DNA of 64,000 nucleotides from Eleftheria terrae (GTDB lineage: Bacteria; Pseudomonadota; Gammaproteobacteria; Burkholderiales; Burkholderiaceae_C): positions 2,232,001 to 2,296,000 of the forward strand of contig NZ_CP106951.1 in NCBI RefSeq assembly GCF_030419005.1, in the 5' to 3' direction. Positions 26,154 through 34,237 of this stretch are shown in pieces. Below the pieces are notes generated by a model, which saw nothing but the letters and a program-made list of their open reading frames with translations, did not search any database and had not been told where the DNA came from. Positions within the stretch are counted from its first letter, which is position 1. Each line of letters starts with the position of its first letter. Both the position numbers and the translations under genes were made by a program.

Positions 26154-27944
26154 TTAGAACAAGGCCTCGTCCATCTCCATCAAAGGCTTGACGCCGGCAC
26201 GGGCAGTGCGGATCAGCGACGCGGTCTCCGGCAGCAGCTTGGCGAAGTAGAAGCGTGCGGTGATCAGCTTGGCCTTGTAGAACGGATCGCCGGAGTCGAC
26301 CTTGGCCAGCGCCACCTTGGCCATGCGGGCCCAGAAGTAGGCAAACACCAGGTGGCCGCAGACGCGCAGGTAGTCGACCGCCGCGGCACCCACCTCGTCC
26401 GGGTTCTGGAAGGCCTTCATGCCGATCTCGGTGGTCAGCTTGGTGACCTTGTCGCCCAGGTCGGCCAGCGGGTTGATGAACTCCTGCATGTTCTCGTTGA
26501 CACCCTCGTCCTCGACGAAGGCGGCGACGATCTTGCCGAACTTCTTCAGCTTGGCACCGTTGTCGGCGAGCACCTTGCGGCCCAGCAGGTCGAGCGACTG
26601 GATCGTGTTGGTGCCTTCGTAGATCATGTTGATGCGGGCGTCACGGACGTACTGCTCCATGCCCCACTCCTTGATGTAGCCGTGGCCGCCGAAGACCTGC
26701 ATGCAGTGCGACGTGGCGATCCAGGCGTTGTCGCTGATGAAGGCCTTGACGATGGGCGTCACCAGCGCGACCAGGTCCGCCGCTTCCTTGCGGGTGGCCT
26801 CGTCGGTGTGCGACAGCTCGCGGTCGATCTGGAAGGCCGACCAGATGGCCAGCGCGCGGCCGCCTTCGGCATAGGCGCGGGCGGTCAGCAGCATCTTGCG
26901 CACGTCGGGGTGCACGATGATGGGATCGGCCGGCTTGTCGGTGGCCTTGGGGCCGGACAGCGAGCGCATCTGGATGCGGTCCTTCGCGTAGGCCACCGCG
27001 TTCTGGTAAGCCACCTCGGTCAGGCCCAGCGACTGCATGCCCACGCCCAGGCGGGCGGCGTTCATCATCACGAACATCGCCTGCAGGCCCTTGTGCGGCT
27101 GGCCCACCAGGGTGCCGATGGCGCCGTCCAGCACCATCTGTGCGGTGGCGTTGCCGTGGATGCCCATCTTGTGCTCCAGGCCGCCGCAGTAGATCTTGTT
27201 GCGCTCGGTGAGCTTGCCGTCCTTGTCGAACAGGAACTTGGGCACCACGAACAGCGAGATGCCCTTGGAGCCGGCCGGCGCGTCCGGCAGGCGGGCCAGC
27301 ACCAGGTGGACAATGTTCTCGGCCAGGTCGTGCTCGCCGGCCGAGATGAAGATCTTCTGGCCGGTGATCTTGTAGGTGCCGTCGGCTTGCGGCTCGGCCT
27401 TGCTGCGCAGCAGGCCCAGGTCGGTGCCGCAATGCGGCTCGGTCAGGCACATGGTGCCGGTCCACTGGCCGCTGGTCAGCTTCGGCAGGTAGGTCGCCTT
27501 CTGCTCGGGCGTGCCATGGGCATGCAGGGCCTCGTAGGCGCCGTGCGACAGGCCGGGGTACATCGTCCAGGCCTGGTTGCCCGAGTTGAGCATTTCATAG
27601 AAGCACTGGTTGACCACCACCGGCAGGCCCTGGCCACCGTACTCGGGGTCGGTGCTCAGCGCCGGCCAGCCGCCTTCCACATACTGCTGGTAGGCTTCCT
27701 TGAAGCCCTTGGGCGCGCTCACCTCGTGGGTGGTCTTGTCCAGCGTGCAGCCTTCCTCGTCGCCGCTCTGGTTCAACGGGAAGATGACTTCCGATGCGAA
27801 CTTGCCGCCTTCTTCCAGGATGGCGTTGATGGTCTCGGCATCGACCTCGGCGTGCGCAGGCATCTGCTTCAGTTCGTCGACGATGTTCAGCACCTCGTGC
27901 ATCACGAATTGCATGTCGCGCAACGGCGGGGTGTACTGGGCCAT
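26154..27944 (-). CDS. acyl-CoA dehydrogenase, long form
   Basis: FAD-dependent enzyme of 596 residues for the first beta-oxidation step. The CLTEPHCGTD and KIFISAGEHD regions bind FAD and substrate, the catalytic Glu is probably in MIYEGTN, and a C-terminal extension of about 130 residues is typical of the long subgroup that includes FadE5- and DmdC-like proteins. It follows the TetR gene by 31 bp and starts the enzymatic part of the operon. Confidence 0.93.
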   Translation of the reverse strand: MAQYTPPLRDMQFVMHEVLNIVDELKQMPAHAEVDAETINAILEEGGKFASEVIFPLNQSGDEEGCTLDKTTHEVSAPKGFKEAYQQYVEGGWPALSTDPEYGGQGLPVVVNQCFYEMLNSGNQAWTMYPGLSHGAYEALHAHGTPEQKATYLPKLTSGQWTGTMCLTEPHCGTDLGLLRSKAEPQADGTYKITGQKIFISAGEHDLAENIVHLVLARLPDAPAGSKGISLFVVPKFLFDKDGKLTERNKIYCGGLEHKMGIHGNATAQMVLDGAIGTLVGQPHKGLQAMFVMMNAARLGVGMQSLGLTEVAYQNAVAYAKDRIQMRSLSGPKATDKPADPIIVHPDVRKMLLTARAYAEGGRALAIWSAFQIDRELSHTDEATRKEAADLVALVTPIVKAFISDNAWIATSHCMQVFGGHGYIKEWGMEQYVRDARINMIYEGTNTIQSLDLLGRKVLADNGAKLKKFGKIVAAFVEDEGVNENMQEFINPLADLGDKVTKLTTEIGMKAFQNPDEVGAAAVDYLRVCGHLVFAYFWARMAKVALAKVDSGDPFYKAKLITARFYFAKLLPETASLIRTARAGVKPLMEMDEALF

Positions 27945-27975
27945 GGAGGTCTCCTACTCAGGGAAGGTAAGGCGG

Positions 27976-28686
27976 TTATCGGGAAGCGGGTTTGGTCGTC
28001 TTGCGCGCCAGGGGCGCGGCTTTCGGGGCCGACTCGGTCGCATAGTGGCTGACGATGAACTCGAAGCCACGCCGCGCCCGGTCCAGCGAGCCGGGCGAGC
28101 GCAGGAATCGGGCATCGTGGTGCAGGGCCAGGATCAGGCCATGCAACTCGAACAGCATCTGCAGCGGATCGACGTCGGGCTTCAGGTGCCCTTCCTCGAT
28201 CGACAGGCTGATGGCGCGGCCAAGCGCGCGGTGCCACATGCGCACCATCTCCACCAGCGCGTCGCGCACCGGGCCGGGCCGGTCGTCGAACTCCACCGCG
28301 CCGCTGATGTAGATGCAGCCGGAGTCGATCTCCACCGAGACCCGCCGCACCCAGCGCTCGAACAGCGCCCGCAGGCGAGGCAGGCCGCGCGGCTCGAGGA
28401 CGGCGGGGAAGAACACCTCCTCCTCGAACTTCGCGTGGTACTCGCGGATGACCGAGATCTGCAGCTCCTCGCGCGAGCCGAAGTGGGCAAAGACGCCCGA
28501 CTTGCTCATGCGGGTGACTTCGGCCAGCGCCCCGATCGACAGGCCTTCGAGCCCGACCTGGGAGGCCAGGCTCAAGGCCGCGTCGAGGATCGCCGCCTTG
28601 GTCTGCTGCCCCTTCTGGAGGCCGCGCGCCGACTCCCGGGGAGTCTCGCGTACTGGCTTGGTGGCGGGAGAAGAAGGCGAACTCAA
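27976..28686 (-). CDS. TetR-family regulator of the fatty-acid operon
   Basis: One-component repressor of 236 residues with an N-terminal helix-turn-helix (about 27-75: KAAILDAALSLASQVG ... MSKSGVFAHFGSREEL) and a ligand domain that ends in a basic Ala/Lys tail. First gene of the beta-oxidation operon and preceded by a palindrome, so autoregulation and control of the operon by acyl-CoA are likely by analogy with FadR/PsrA-type TetR proteins. Confidence 0.9.
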   Translation of the reverse strand: MSSPSSPATKPVRETPRESARGLQKGQQTKAAILDAALSLASQVGLEGLSIGALAEVTRMSKSGVFAHFGSREELQISVIREYHAKFEEEVFFPAVLEPRGLPRLRALFERWVRRVSVEIDSGCIYISGAVEFDDRPGPVRDALVEMVRMWHRALGRAISLSIEEGHLKPDVDPLQMLFELHGLILALHHDARFLRSPGSLDRARRGFEFIVSHYATESAPKAAPLARKTTKPASR

Positions 28687-28700
28687 GAGGCACCCGAAAT

Positions 28701-28722
28701 AAAACGAACGATCGTTCTATTT
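28701..28722. promoter_or_regulatory. TetR operator palindrome
   Basis: A 12-bp perfect palindrome GAACGATCGTTC (28706-28717) with flanking AAA/TTT symmetry lies 15-36 bp ahead of the TetR start. It has the shape of operators bound by TetR regulators of fatty-acid degradation and overlaps the expected promoter region. Confidence 0.7.
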
Positions 28723-29203
28723 TGCAGAAATCCGGGGGCCTGGACGGGACGCAGGAGAGGAATTTCTAGAGTCGCGTGCCTAGAAAGCCACAGCGAGCCA
28801 TGAACCGCGGGTTTTCACCTAGGGATTCTGACCGGAAAGCCGGGCTGTTCTTCGCTGCAGGGAGAAGGATGGAGGGCACTGGCCCGCAAAGCCAGGGGAG
28901 CTTCCCTAGGGCGACGGATCCGAAGGGGAGCAGGCGTGACGGGCGCCGCAGTCGCCGGGCGGAGGCATCGCCCGGCGGGCCGGCGACGCGGTGCGAATGC
29001 CAGGCATCCCACGGGCGCCCGCGCCGCGCGGTGGCAGGCGCGCGGTGGCAGCCACGCGATGGCAGGAGCGAGGTGCCAGCAGCGCGGTGCAGACGCAGGG
29101 TTGGCAGCGCAGCGCTGCGGGCTAGCGCTGCAGGAGGCCCGCCGCCCGATGCGCCGAACCGCTGCCGCCTGGCGGCAGCGGATTCCGGCAGGCGAGCCAG
29201 CGC
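28723..29203. other. intergenic stretch without recognisable gene
   Basis: About 480 bp between the TetR operator and the FHA gene. It holds an inverted repeat TTTCTAG-N10-CTAGAAA (28763-28786), two CCTAGGG words, and GC-rich imperfect repeats around GCGCGGTGGCAG and related words near 29030-29100. Open frames here have no protein-like features. It may contain the promoter side of nothing on the plus strand, since no plus-strand gene follows. Confidence 0.5.
29159..29181 (-). terminator. hairpin after FHA gene
   Basis: A perfect 11-bp inverted repeat around one central base (CCGCTGCCGCC-T-GGCGGCAGCGG) lies 22 bp past the FHA gene stop on the minus strand. It would fold with a small loop; no T run follows. 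Confidence 0.4.
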
Positions 29204-30202
29204 TCAGTCTTCGTCCGGGAAGGCGTCCGTGTCCTCGCCGTTGTCGTCGGCGCTGTCCTGCACCGCGCGGTCGAGCTGCTGCTTCAAGCCAGCCGCCTCC
29301 TGCAGGAAGGTGTCGGCCGGAACGGACGGAGCGAGGTGGAGCGCCGGCGGCGGCAGGGTGGTCATGTACAGCTCCCCGCTGAGCCGGCCGCTCTGCTGCT
29401 GGCGCAGTGCCGCGCCAGTGGCCAGGCCGGCCGCGGTCAGCAGCACGGTCCCGACGGCCAAGCGCCTGCGGCGTGCCGGCAGCACGGCGCACAGGTGCCG
29501 GTAGATGGCGCCGGAAAGCACCAGCGCTTGGGCCAGCTCGCTGCACCGGCTCAGCCAGGTCCAGGACGTCATGAAGCCCAGCAGGCCCAGTGTCGCGCCC
29601 ACCACGCTGGACAGCAGCAGGCCGGCTGCGGCAATGCGCAGGTGGGTCCAGAAGTCGAAGCGATGCCGGAACAGCTTGGAGGCGAGCGCCCAGACCACCG
29701 CCCAGCCGGCCAACACCAGGAACGCCGGCAACAACACCACCAGGCCGGCCAGGAAGTTGCCGGGATCGGTGGTGAGGTAATGCTCCCAGGCCTGCCACAG
29801 GCCCCAGGCGCCGGTGGTGGCCAGCGCCGAGCTGGTCAGCCCGGGGCGCCAGCGGCCGGCGTGCGGCACCACCTGCTCCGGCGGCAGCGGGTCGCTGGCC
29901 AGGCGCACGCGCACCCGGGTGCCACCCAGCACCAGGTCTTCACCGGCCGGGCGCAAGGCTGACTCGCCGGCCTGCAGCCAGAGCCGGCCCAGCCGCACGC
30001 CGTTGACGGTGTCGCCCACCTGCAGGCGCAGGCCTTCCGGCCCCGCGTGGAGCACCAGGTGGTGAGGCGCCACATGCGGGTCGTCCAGCACCATGTCGCA
30101 GTCCAGCGCACGCCCCAGCCGCACGGGCCAGGACGTGACGGCAAAGGCCTGGCGCGGCAGGCCGTCGCGGTCGAGCACCTCGACCAGAGCTAGTTTGTCC
30201 AT
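29204..30202 (-). CDS. FHA-domain membrane protein
   Basis: Protein of 332 residues. An N-terminal forkhead-associated-like domain (about 1-105) has the GRALDCDMVLDD and VNGVRLGR strands; the conserved Ser of the FHA SxxH motif reads Ala here (HVAPHH), so phosphothreonine binding may be altered. Four hydrophobic segments follow (about 150-290), then a short acidic tail (ENDTD-like, ending DAFPDED). Its start lies inside the end of the upstream protease gene (13-bp overlap), so the two are coupled. Function unknown. Confidence 0.78.
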   Translation of the reverse strand: MDKLALVEVLDRDGLPRQAFAVTSWPVRLGRALDCDMVLDDPHVAPHHLVLHAGPEGLRLQVGDTVNGVRLGRLWLQAGESALRPAGEDLVLGGTRVRVRLASDPLPPEQVVPHAGRWRPGLTSSALATTGAWGLWQAWEHYLTTDPGNFLAGLVVLLPAFLVLAGWAVVWALASKLFRHRFDFWTHLRIAAAGLLLSSVVGATLGLLGFMTSWTWLSRCSELAQALVLSGAIYRHLCAVLPARRRRLAVGTVLLTAAGLATGAALRQQQSGRLSGELYMTTLPPPALHLAPSVPADTFLQEAAGLKQQLDRAVQDSADDNGEDTDAFPDED

Positions 30203-31554
30203 CCGTAGCCTTGCAGGTAGTGGCGGGCGAGCTTCATCGCGTTGTCGAAATCGATGCCGCGGGCATCGAAGCGGCCCTGCACGCCGAGGGTGGGCTGGTC
30301 CAGCGTCGCCACCAGCACGCTGAGGTCGTACAGGCCTTCGAGCTTCTTGTACGCCGTCATGCACAGCACCGCCCGCAGTGGCAGGCCATCGCGCTCGATG
30401 AAGCGCTCCTTGCACTGCGGCGGCGTGCGGTCGCGGCTGCGGCCGGCGCCGAAGAACTCGTTGCGAAAGCTCTGCGAGTACTGCGCCGCGAAACGCAGGC
30501 TGCCCAGCTTGGCGCCGTCGTAGGCTTCGTGGCGCACGGTCAGGCCGCCCAGGTAGAGCGAATCGGAAATGAAGATCTGCGTGTCCATCTGGCAGTCGGA
30601 ACGCTCGAACTCCAGGCCCCGGGTGCCGCTGCGCGAGCTGCTGCCCCAGCAGCGCATGAACTGCTCCTGCGGCACCGGGATGGCATAGCGAGGGTGCCCG
30701 CCCGAGCGCCACGGCAGCTTGAGGAAACGCTCGACCAGCCGCTGCTGGTGCGCCTGCAGCTGCACCTTGAGCCGGTCGTAGACCGGTGCGGTGATGGGCG
30801 CCGCTGCCCGTCCCTGCTGCAGCAGGGCCTGGGCGTATTCGCCCGGCACCAGGAAGCTCACGAGCTGGCCGTCGCGGCGGGTCGCCACATTGACCCCGAT
30901 GACCTGGCCCTGCTCGTCCAGCGCCGGGCCGCCGCTCATGCCGGGGTTGAGCGCGCCGGAGAAGAAGATGTTGGGGTAGAAGCTGCGCTCCACCAGGCCG
31001 TTGTAGTTGCCCTCCACCACCGCGAAGCCGACGTCCAGCGGGTTGCCCAGCGAGTAGATGCGCTCCCCCTTGGCGACGCTGCGGCTGCCCGGGCGGAAGG
31101 CAAGCGGCGAGCGCCCCTTCAGGCCGGCGTCGGCGGCCCGCACCAGGGCCAGGTCGTGCACGGCGTCGAAGGCCAGCAGCTGCAACGGCCCGGCACGACC
31201 GTCGGCCGTGCTGTACTCGAGCCGGTAGCGCTCCGGCTCCAGCGCCACCTGGCTCACCACGTGGTAGTTGGTCACCAGGTGCCCCTCCTCGGTCACCAGG
31301 AAGGCGGAGCCGACCGAGGCCTGGCTGGCCTGGCCCTTGAGCAGGGTGCGCACCTGCACCAGCTGGTTGCGGGTGCCCTCGTAGAGGCGCTGGGCCGACG
31401 CCGACACCGGCGCGCCGGCAGGCGCCGCTTCGGCGCCCGCTCCGGCAGGGGGCGCCGTGGGCGGCGGGGCGGTTTGCGCGGCGGCGTGCACCGCGCACAG
31501 TGCCGGGAAGCACAGCAGGACAGCCCGGCACAACAAGGCAAAAGACAACTTCAT
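30190..31554 (-). CDS. exported trypsin-like serine protease
   Basis: Periplasmic protease of about 454 residues. A signal peptide (about 1-26) is followed by a Pro/Ala linker and an S1C/HtrA-type catalytic domain with the triad His (TNYHVV), Asp (VHDLALV) and Ser (GMSGGP). No PDZ domain is recognisable; instead there is a C-terminal region of about 200 residues with four cysteines that could form disulfides. An in-frame ATG three codons upstream (31563) is an alternative start; neither has a clear ribosome-binding site. Coupled to the FHA gene. Confidence 0.83.
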   Translation of the reverse strand: MKLSFALLCRAVLLCFPALCAVHAAAQTAPPPTAPPAGAGAEAAPAGAPVSASAQRLYEGTRNQLVQVRTLLKGQASQASVGSAFLVTEEGHLVTNYHVVSQVALEPERYRLEYSTADGRAGPLQLLAFDAVHDLALVRAADAGLKGRSPLAFRPGSRSVAKGERIYSLGNPLDVGFAVVEGNYNGLVERSFYPNIFFSGALNPGMSGGPALDEQGQVIGVNVATRRDGQLVSFLVPGEYAQALLQQGRAAAPITAPVYDRLKVQLQAHQQRLVERFLKLPWRSGGHPRYAIPVPQEQFMRCWGSSSRSGTRGLEFERSDCQMDTQIFISDSLYLGGLTVRHEAYDGAKLGSLRFAAQYSQSFRNEFFGAGRSRDRTPPQCKERFIERDGLPLRAVLCMTAYKKLEGLYDLSVLVATLDQPTLGVQGRFDARGIDFDNAMKLARHYLQGYGWTN

Positions 31555-31701
31555 GGGCGGCATTGTAGGAAGGCGCCGGCCGCCGCTGTGGCGGCCCGCC
31601 CCGGGCGCGCAGCCTGCCATGCGAGCCGTTGCGGCGCGATGACAAGCGGTACTGGCACGCTCCGGTGTGGCCCGCTGGCCCTGTCGCCAGCACTCCTCCA
31701 C

Positions 31702-31730
31702 TTGAGCCGGGAACGTGTCTTGCAATATGC
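31702..31730 (+). promoter_or_regulatory. candidate promoter of the HNH gene
   Basis: TTGAGC followed 16-17 bp later by AATATG lies about 20 bp before the HNH gene start. A weak sigma-70-type match judged by eye. Confidence 0.25.
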
Positions 31731-31750
31731 TGCGCGGAGAGGCAAAAGCG

Positions 31751-32308
31751 ATGGACGTCCTTCAACTCGACGTTTCCGGCCGGCCCCAGGCGTGGATCGC
31801 GCCCAAGGATGCGGCCCTCCTTTACGCCAGCGACTGTGTCGCGTGGACGTTGGGGGTTCCCTTTGTCGTGCTGCGTGGCGGCATCCAGCGTGTCAGCGGC
31901 CTGCAGTCGCGCATCGAGCTGCATCCCATCGTCGCCGTGCGCGGCAGCGTCCCCAGCCGGGCCTGGCGCCAGGTGCCGGCGCTGTCCAACACCAAGCTCT
32001 TCCTGCGCGACCGCCACCTGTGCGCCTACTGCGGCCACCAGTACACGGCCGAAGACCTGACCCGCGAGCACATCCACCCCACCTCGCGCGGCGGGCAGGA
32101 CAGCTGGATGAACTGCATCACTGCCTGCCGCAACTGCAACGGCCGCAAAGGCAGCCGCACCCCCGAAGAGGCACACATGCCACTGCTCTACCTGCCATAC
32201 GTGCCGAGCCTGCACGAGGACATGATCCTGCGCGGCCGCCGCATCCTGGCCGACCAGATGGAGTTCCTGCTGGCGAGCGTGCCACGCAACAGCCGGCTGC
32301 ACGGCTGA
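31751..32308 (+). CDS. HNH endonuclease family protein
   Basis: Protein of 185 residues. The C-terminal half holds an HNH/zinc-ribbon module: CAYCGHQ, then EHIHPTSRGGQDSWMN, then CRNCNGRKG. The N-terminal half is a beta-rich stretch of unknown role. GGAGAGG ahead of the ATG at 31751 supports this start over one 12 codons upstream. Stand-alone chromosomal HNH proteins of this kind are common in Proteobacteria and are mostly uncharacterised. It is not accompanied by restriction or phage genes. Confidence 0.85.
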   Translation: MDVLQLDVSGRPQAWIAPKDAALLYASDCVAWTLGVPFVVLRGGIQRVSGLQSRIELHPIVAVRGSVPSRAWRQVPALSNTKLFLRDRHLCAYCGHQYTAEDLTREHIHPTSRGGQDSWMNCITACRNCNGRKGSRTPEEAHMPLLYLPYVPSLHEDMILRGRRILADQMEFLLASVPRNSRLHG

Positions 32309-32360
32309 GCCGCGCCAGCGCGCCCCTCCCAGCGCCTGCCTTATGCATAAAACGAGTGTG

Positions 32361-32401
32361 AAAAGTACTTTTTATTTGTTTGTTAAATAAAAAGTGCTTT
32401 T
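32361..32401. repeat. 41-bp A+T-rich inverted repeat before the peroxiredoxin gene
   Basis: Two 17-bp arms (AAAAGTACTTTTTATTT at 32361-32377 and its near-complement at 32385-32401) match at 16 positions, the other being a T-G pair, around a 7-nt loop. It directly abuts a GATAAT -10 box, so it may be an operator for the peroxiredoxin gene, a terminator of the HNH gene, or both. A 10-bp palindrome TTATGCATAA (32341-32350) lies just upstream. Confidence 0.8.
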
Positions 32402-32407
32402 GATAAT
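32380..32407 (+). promoter_or_regulatory. candidate promoter of the peroxiredoxin gene
   Basis: TTGTTA (32380-32385), 16 bp, GATAAT (32402-32407). The transcript would start near 32414, 27 bp before the start codon, leaving room for the GGAGG site. The -35 lies in the loop of the inverted repeat, so a protein on the repeat would block or shape polymerase access. Confidence 0.55.
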
Positions 32408-32440
32408 CGTTTTTCGTCGCTCGACACGGAGGAAATGAAC

Positions 32441-33088
32441 ATGGCAAGTTTGCGTCTTGGAGACCTGGCGCCCGATTTCGAACAAGATTCCACGGAAGGC
32501 CGCATCCGCTTCCATGACTGGCTGGGCGACAGCTGGGGTGTCCTGTTCTCGCACCCGGCGGACTTCACGCCGGTGTGCACCACCGAGCTGGGCCTGACCG
32601 CCAAGCTGAAGGACGAGTTCGCCAAGCGCAAGGTGAAGGCCATCGCGCTGTCGGTCGACCCGGTCGATTCGCATCACAAATGGATCGGTGACATCGAAAG
32701 CACCCAGGGCTGCACCGTCAACTTCCCGATCCTGGCCGATGCCGACCGCAAGGTGGCGACGCTCTACGACATGATCCACCCGAACGCGAACGCCACGCTG
32801 ACGGTGCGCTCGCTGTTCGTCATCGACCCGCAGAAGAAGATCCGCCTCGTCATCACCTACCCGGCCAGCACCGGCCGCAATTTCGACGAGGTGCTGCGCG
32901 TGATCGACTCGCTGCAACTGACCGACCACCACAGCGTGGCGACGCCGGGCAACTGGAAGCAGGGGGACGATGTCGTCATCGTGCCCTCGCTGCAGGACCC
33001 CGAGCTGATCAAGCAGAAGTTCCCGCAGGGCTACAAGGCGGTGACGCCCTACCTGCGCCTGACGCCCCAGCCCAACAAGCCGCACTGA
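32441..33088 (+). CDS. 1-Cys peroxiredoxin (Prx6 type)
   Basis: Thiol peroxidase of 215 residues reducing hydrogen or organic peroxides. The peroxidatic Cys46 is in DFTPVCTTELG; no second active-site Cys is apparent, and the length and C-terminal dimer domain (VVIVPSLQDPELIKQKFPQG) fit the Prx6 subgroup. The ATG at 32441 is 8 bp from GGAGG (32428-32432) and is preferred over one two codons upstream. Confidence 0.94.
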   Translation: MASLRLGDLAPDFEQDSTEGRIRFHDWLGDSWGVLFSHPADFTPVCTTELGLTAKLKDEFAKRKVKAIALSVDPVDSHHKWIGDIESTQGCTVNFPILADADRKVATLYDMIHPNANATLTVRSLFVIDPQKKIRLVITYPASTGRNFDEVLRVIDSLQLTDHHSVATPGNWKQGDDVVIVPSLQDPELIKQKFPQGYKAVTPYLRLTPQPNKPH

Positions 33089-33172
33089 CGGCCAGCCGTC
33101 GCGACGGGCCCATCGGGCGCCGTCGGCGGCAGCTGCCAGCTTCCCGTGCCGGCGCTGTCCGGCATCGCATGA

Positions 33173-33191
33173 GCCCGCCTGCCCGGCGGGC
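33173..33191 (+). terminator. hairpin between peroxiredoxin and cysB
   Basis: GCCCGCC-TGCCC-GGCGGGC followed by a pyrimidine-rich stretch, 85 bp after the peroxiredoxin stop. Weak terminator candidate. Confidence 0.35.
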
Positions 33192-33217
33192 CCGGCCTCT
33201 CCTTGCCTCTTCCTTCG

Positions 33218-34162
33218 ATGAACTTCCAGCAATTGCGCTCCGTGCGCGAAACCGCCCGCCGTGGCTTCAACCTCACCGAGGTGGCCAACGTGCTGCACAC
33301 CTCGCAGCCCGGGGTGAGCCGGCAGATCCGCGAACTGGAGGACGAGCTGGGCATCGAGCTGTTCGTGCGGGCCGGCAAGCGGCTGACCGGCCTCACGCCG
33401 CCCGGGGCCGAGGTGCTGCCCATCATCGAGCGCATGCTGCTGGACGCCGACAACCTGCGCCGTGCGGGCGAGGACTATGCGCAGCAGTCGCGCGGCAAGA
33501 TCTGCATTGCCACCACCCACTCCCAGGCCCGCTATGCGCTGCCGCCAGCGGTCAGTGATTTCCGCCGCCACTTCCCCAACGTCACGCTGAACCTGCACCA
33601 GGGCTCGCCCCGGCAGGTGGCCGAGATGCTGCTGACCGGCGAGGCCGACATCGGCATCGCCACCGAAGCGCTGGCACGCTACGACGACCTGATCGCCCTG
33701 CCCTGCTACCGCTGGACGCACTGCGTGGTCGTGCCACCAGGCCATGAACTGCTGGACGGCGAGCCACTGACGCTGGAGCGCCTGGCGCGCCAGCCGGTGA
33801 TCACCTACGACGAGGGCTACACCGGCCGCTCCCACATCGACGAGGCCTTCGAGCGGCTGGGCCGCAAGCCCGACATCGTGCTGACCGCGATGGATGCCGA
33901 CGTGATCAAGACCTACGTGGAGCTGGGCCTGGGCATCGGCATCGTCGCCTCCATCGCCTACGACGAGGAGCGCGACCGCAACCTGCGGGCCCTCGACGCG
34001 CGCCACCTGTTCGCCATGAACATGACGCGGCTGGCCATCCGCCGGGGCACCTACCTGCGGGCCTACGTCTATGCCTTCATCGAGTCCTTCGCGCCGCCGC
34101 TGACCCGCGCGGTGGTGGACCGGGCGCTGAGCGCCGAGCCGGGGGCCAGCTTCGAGATCTGA
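33218..34162 (+). CDS. cysB: LysR-type regulator CysB
   Basis: Transcription regulator of 314 residues. The N-terminus MNFQQLRSVRET and helix-turn-helix (NLTEVANVLHTSQPGVSRQI) are those of CysB/Cbl proteins, which activate sulfate-assimilation genes when sulfur is limiting, with acetylserine as inducer in enteric bacteria. The ligand domain has the TTHSQARYALP stretch typical of CysB. The cysTWA-sbp genes it probably controls lie just downstream on the opposite strand. The start at 33218 is chosen from the family N-terminus. Confidence 0.92.
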   Translation: MNFQQLRSVRETARRGFNLTEVANVLHTSQPGVSRQIRELEDELGIELFVRAGKRLTGLTPPGAEVLPIIERMLLDADNLRRAGEDYAQQSRGKICIATTHSQARYALPPAVSDFRRHFPNVTLNLHQGSPRQVAEMLLTGEADIGIATEALARYDDLIALPCYRWTHCVVVPPGHELLDGEPLTLERLARQPVITYDEGYTGRSHIDEAFERLGRKPDIVLTAMDADVIKTYVELGLGIGIVASIAYDEERDRNLRALDARHLFAMNMTRLAIRRGTYLRAYVYAFIESFAPPLTRAVVDRALSAEPGASFEI

Positions 34163-34237
34163 GCCGGCCAGGCAGCGGCGTGCGTGCCGCCGCTGCAGGG
34201 CTTACAGTGCAGGTCTTCCCTTTCTGGAGGCGCATGC

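Noticed and set aside
28936..29382. Possible small plus-strand gene in the 517-bp gap
   Set aside because: Arg/Ala/Gly-only composition, no ribosome-binding site, and it runs into the end of the FHA gene on the other strand.
31751..32308. HNH protein as part of a defence island
   Set aside because: No restriction, methylase, toxin or phage gene nearby; neighbours are housekeeping genes.
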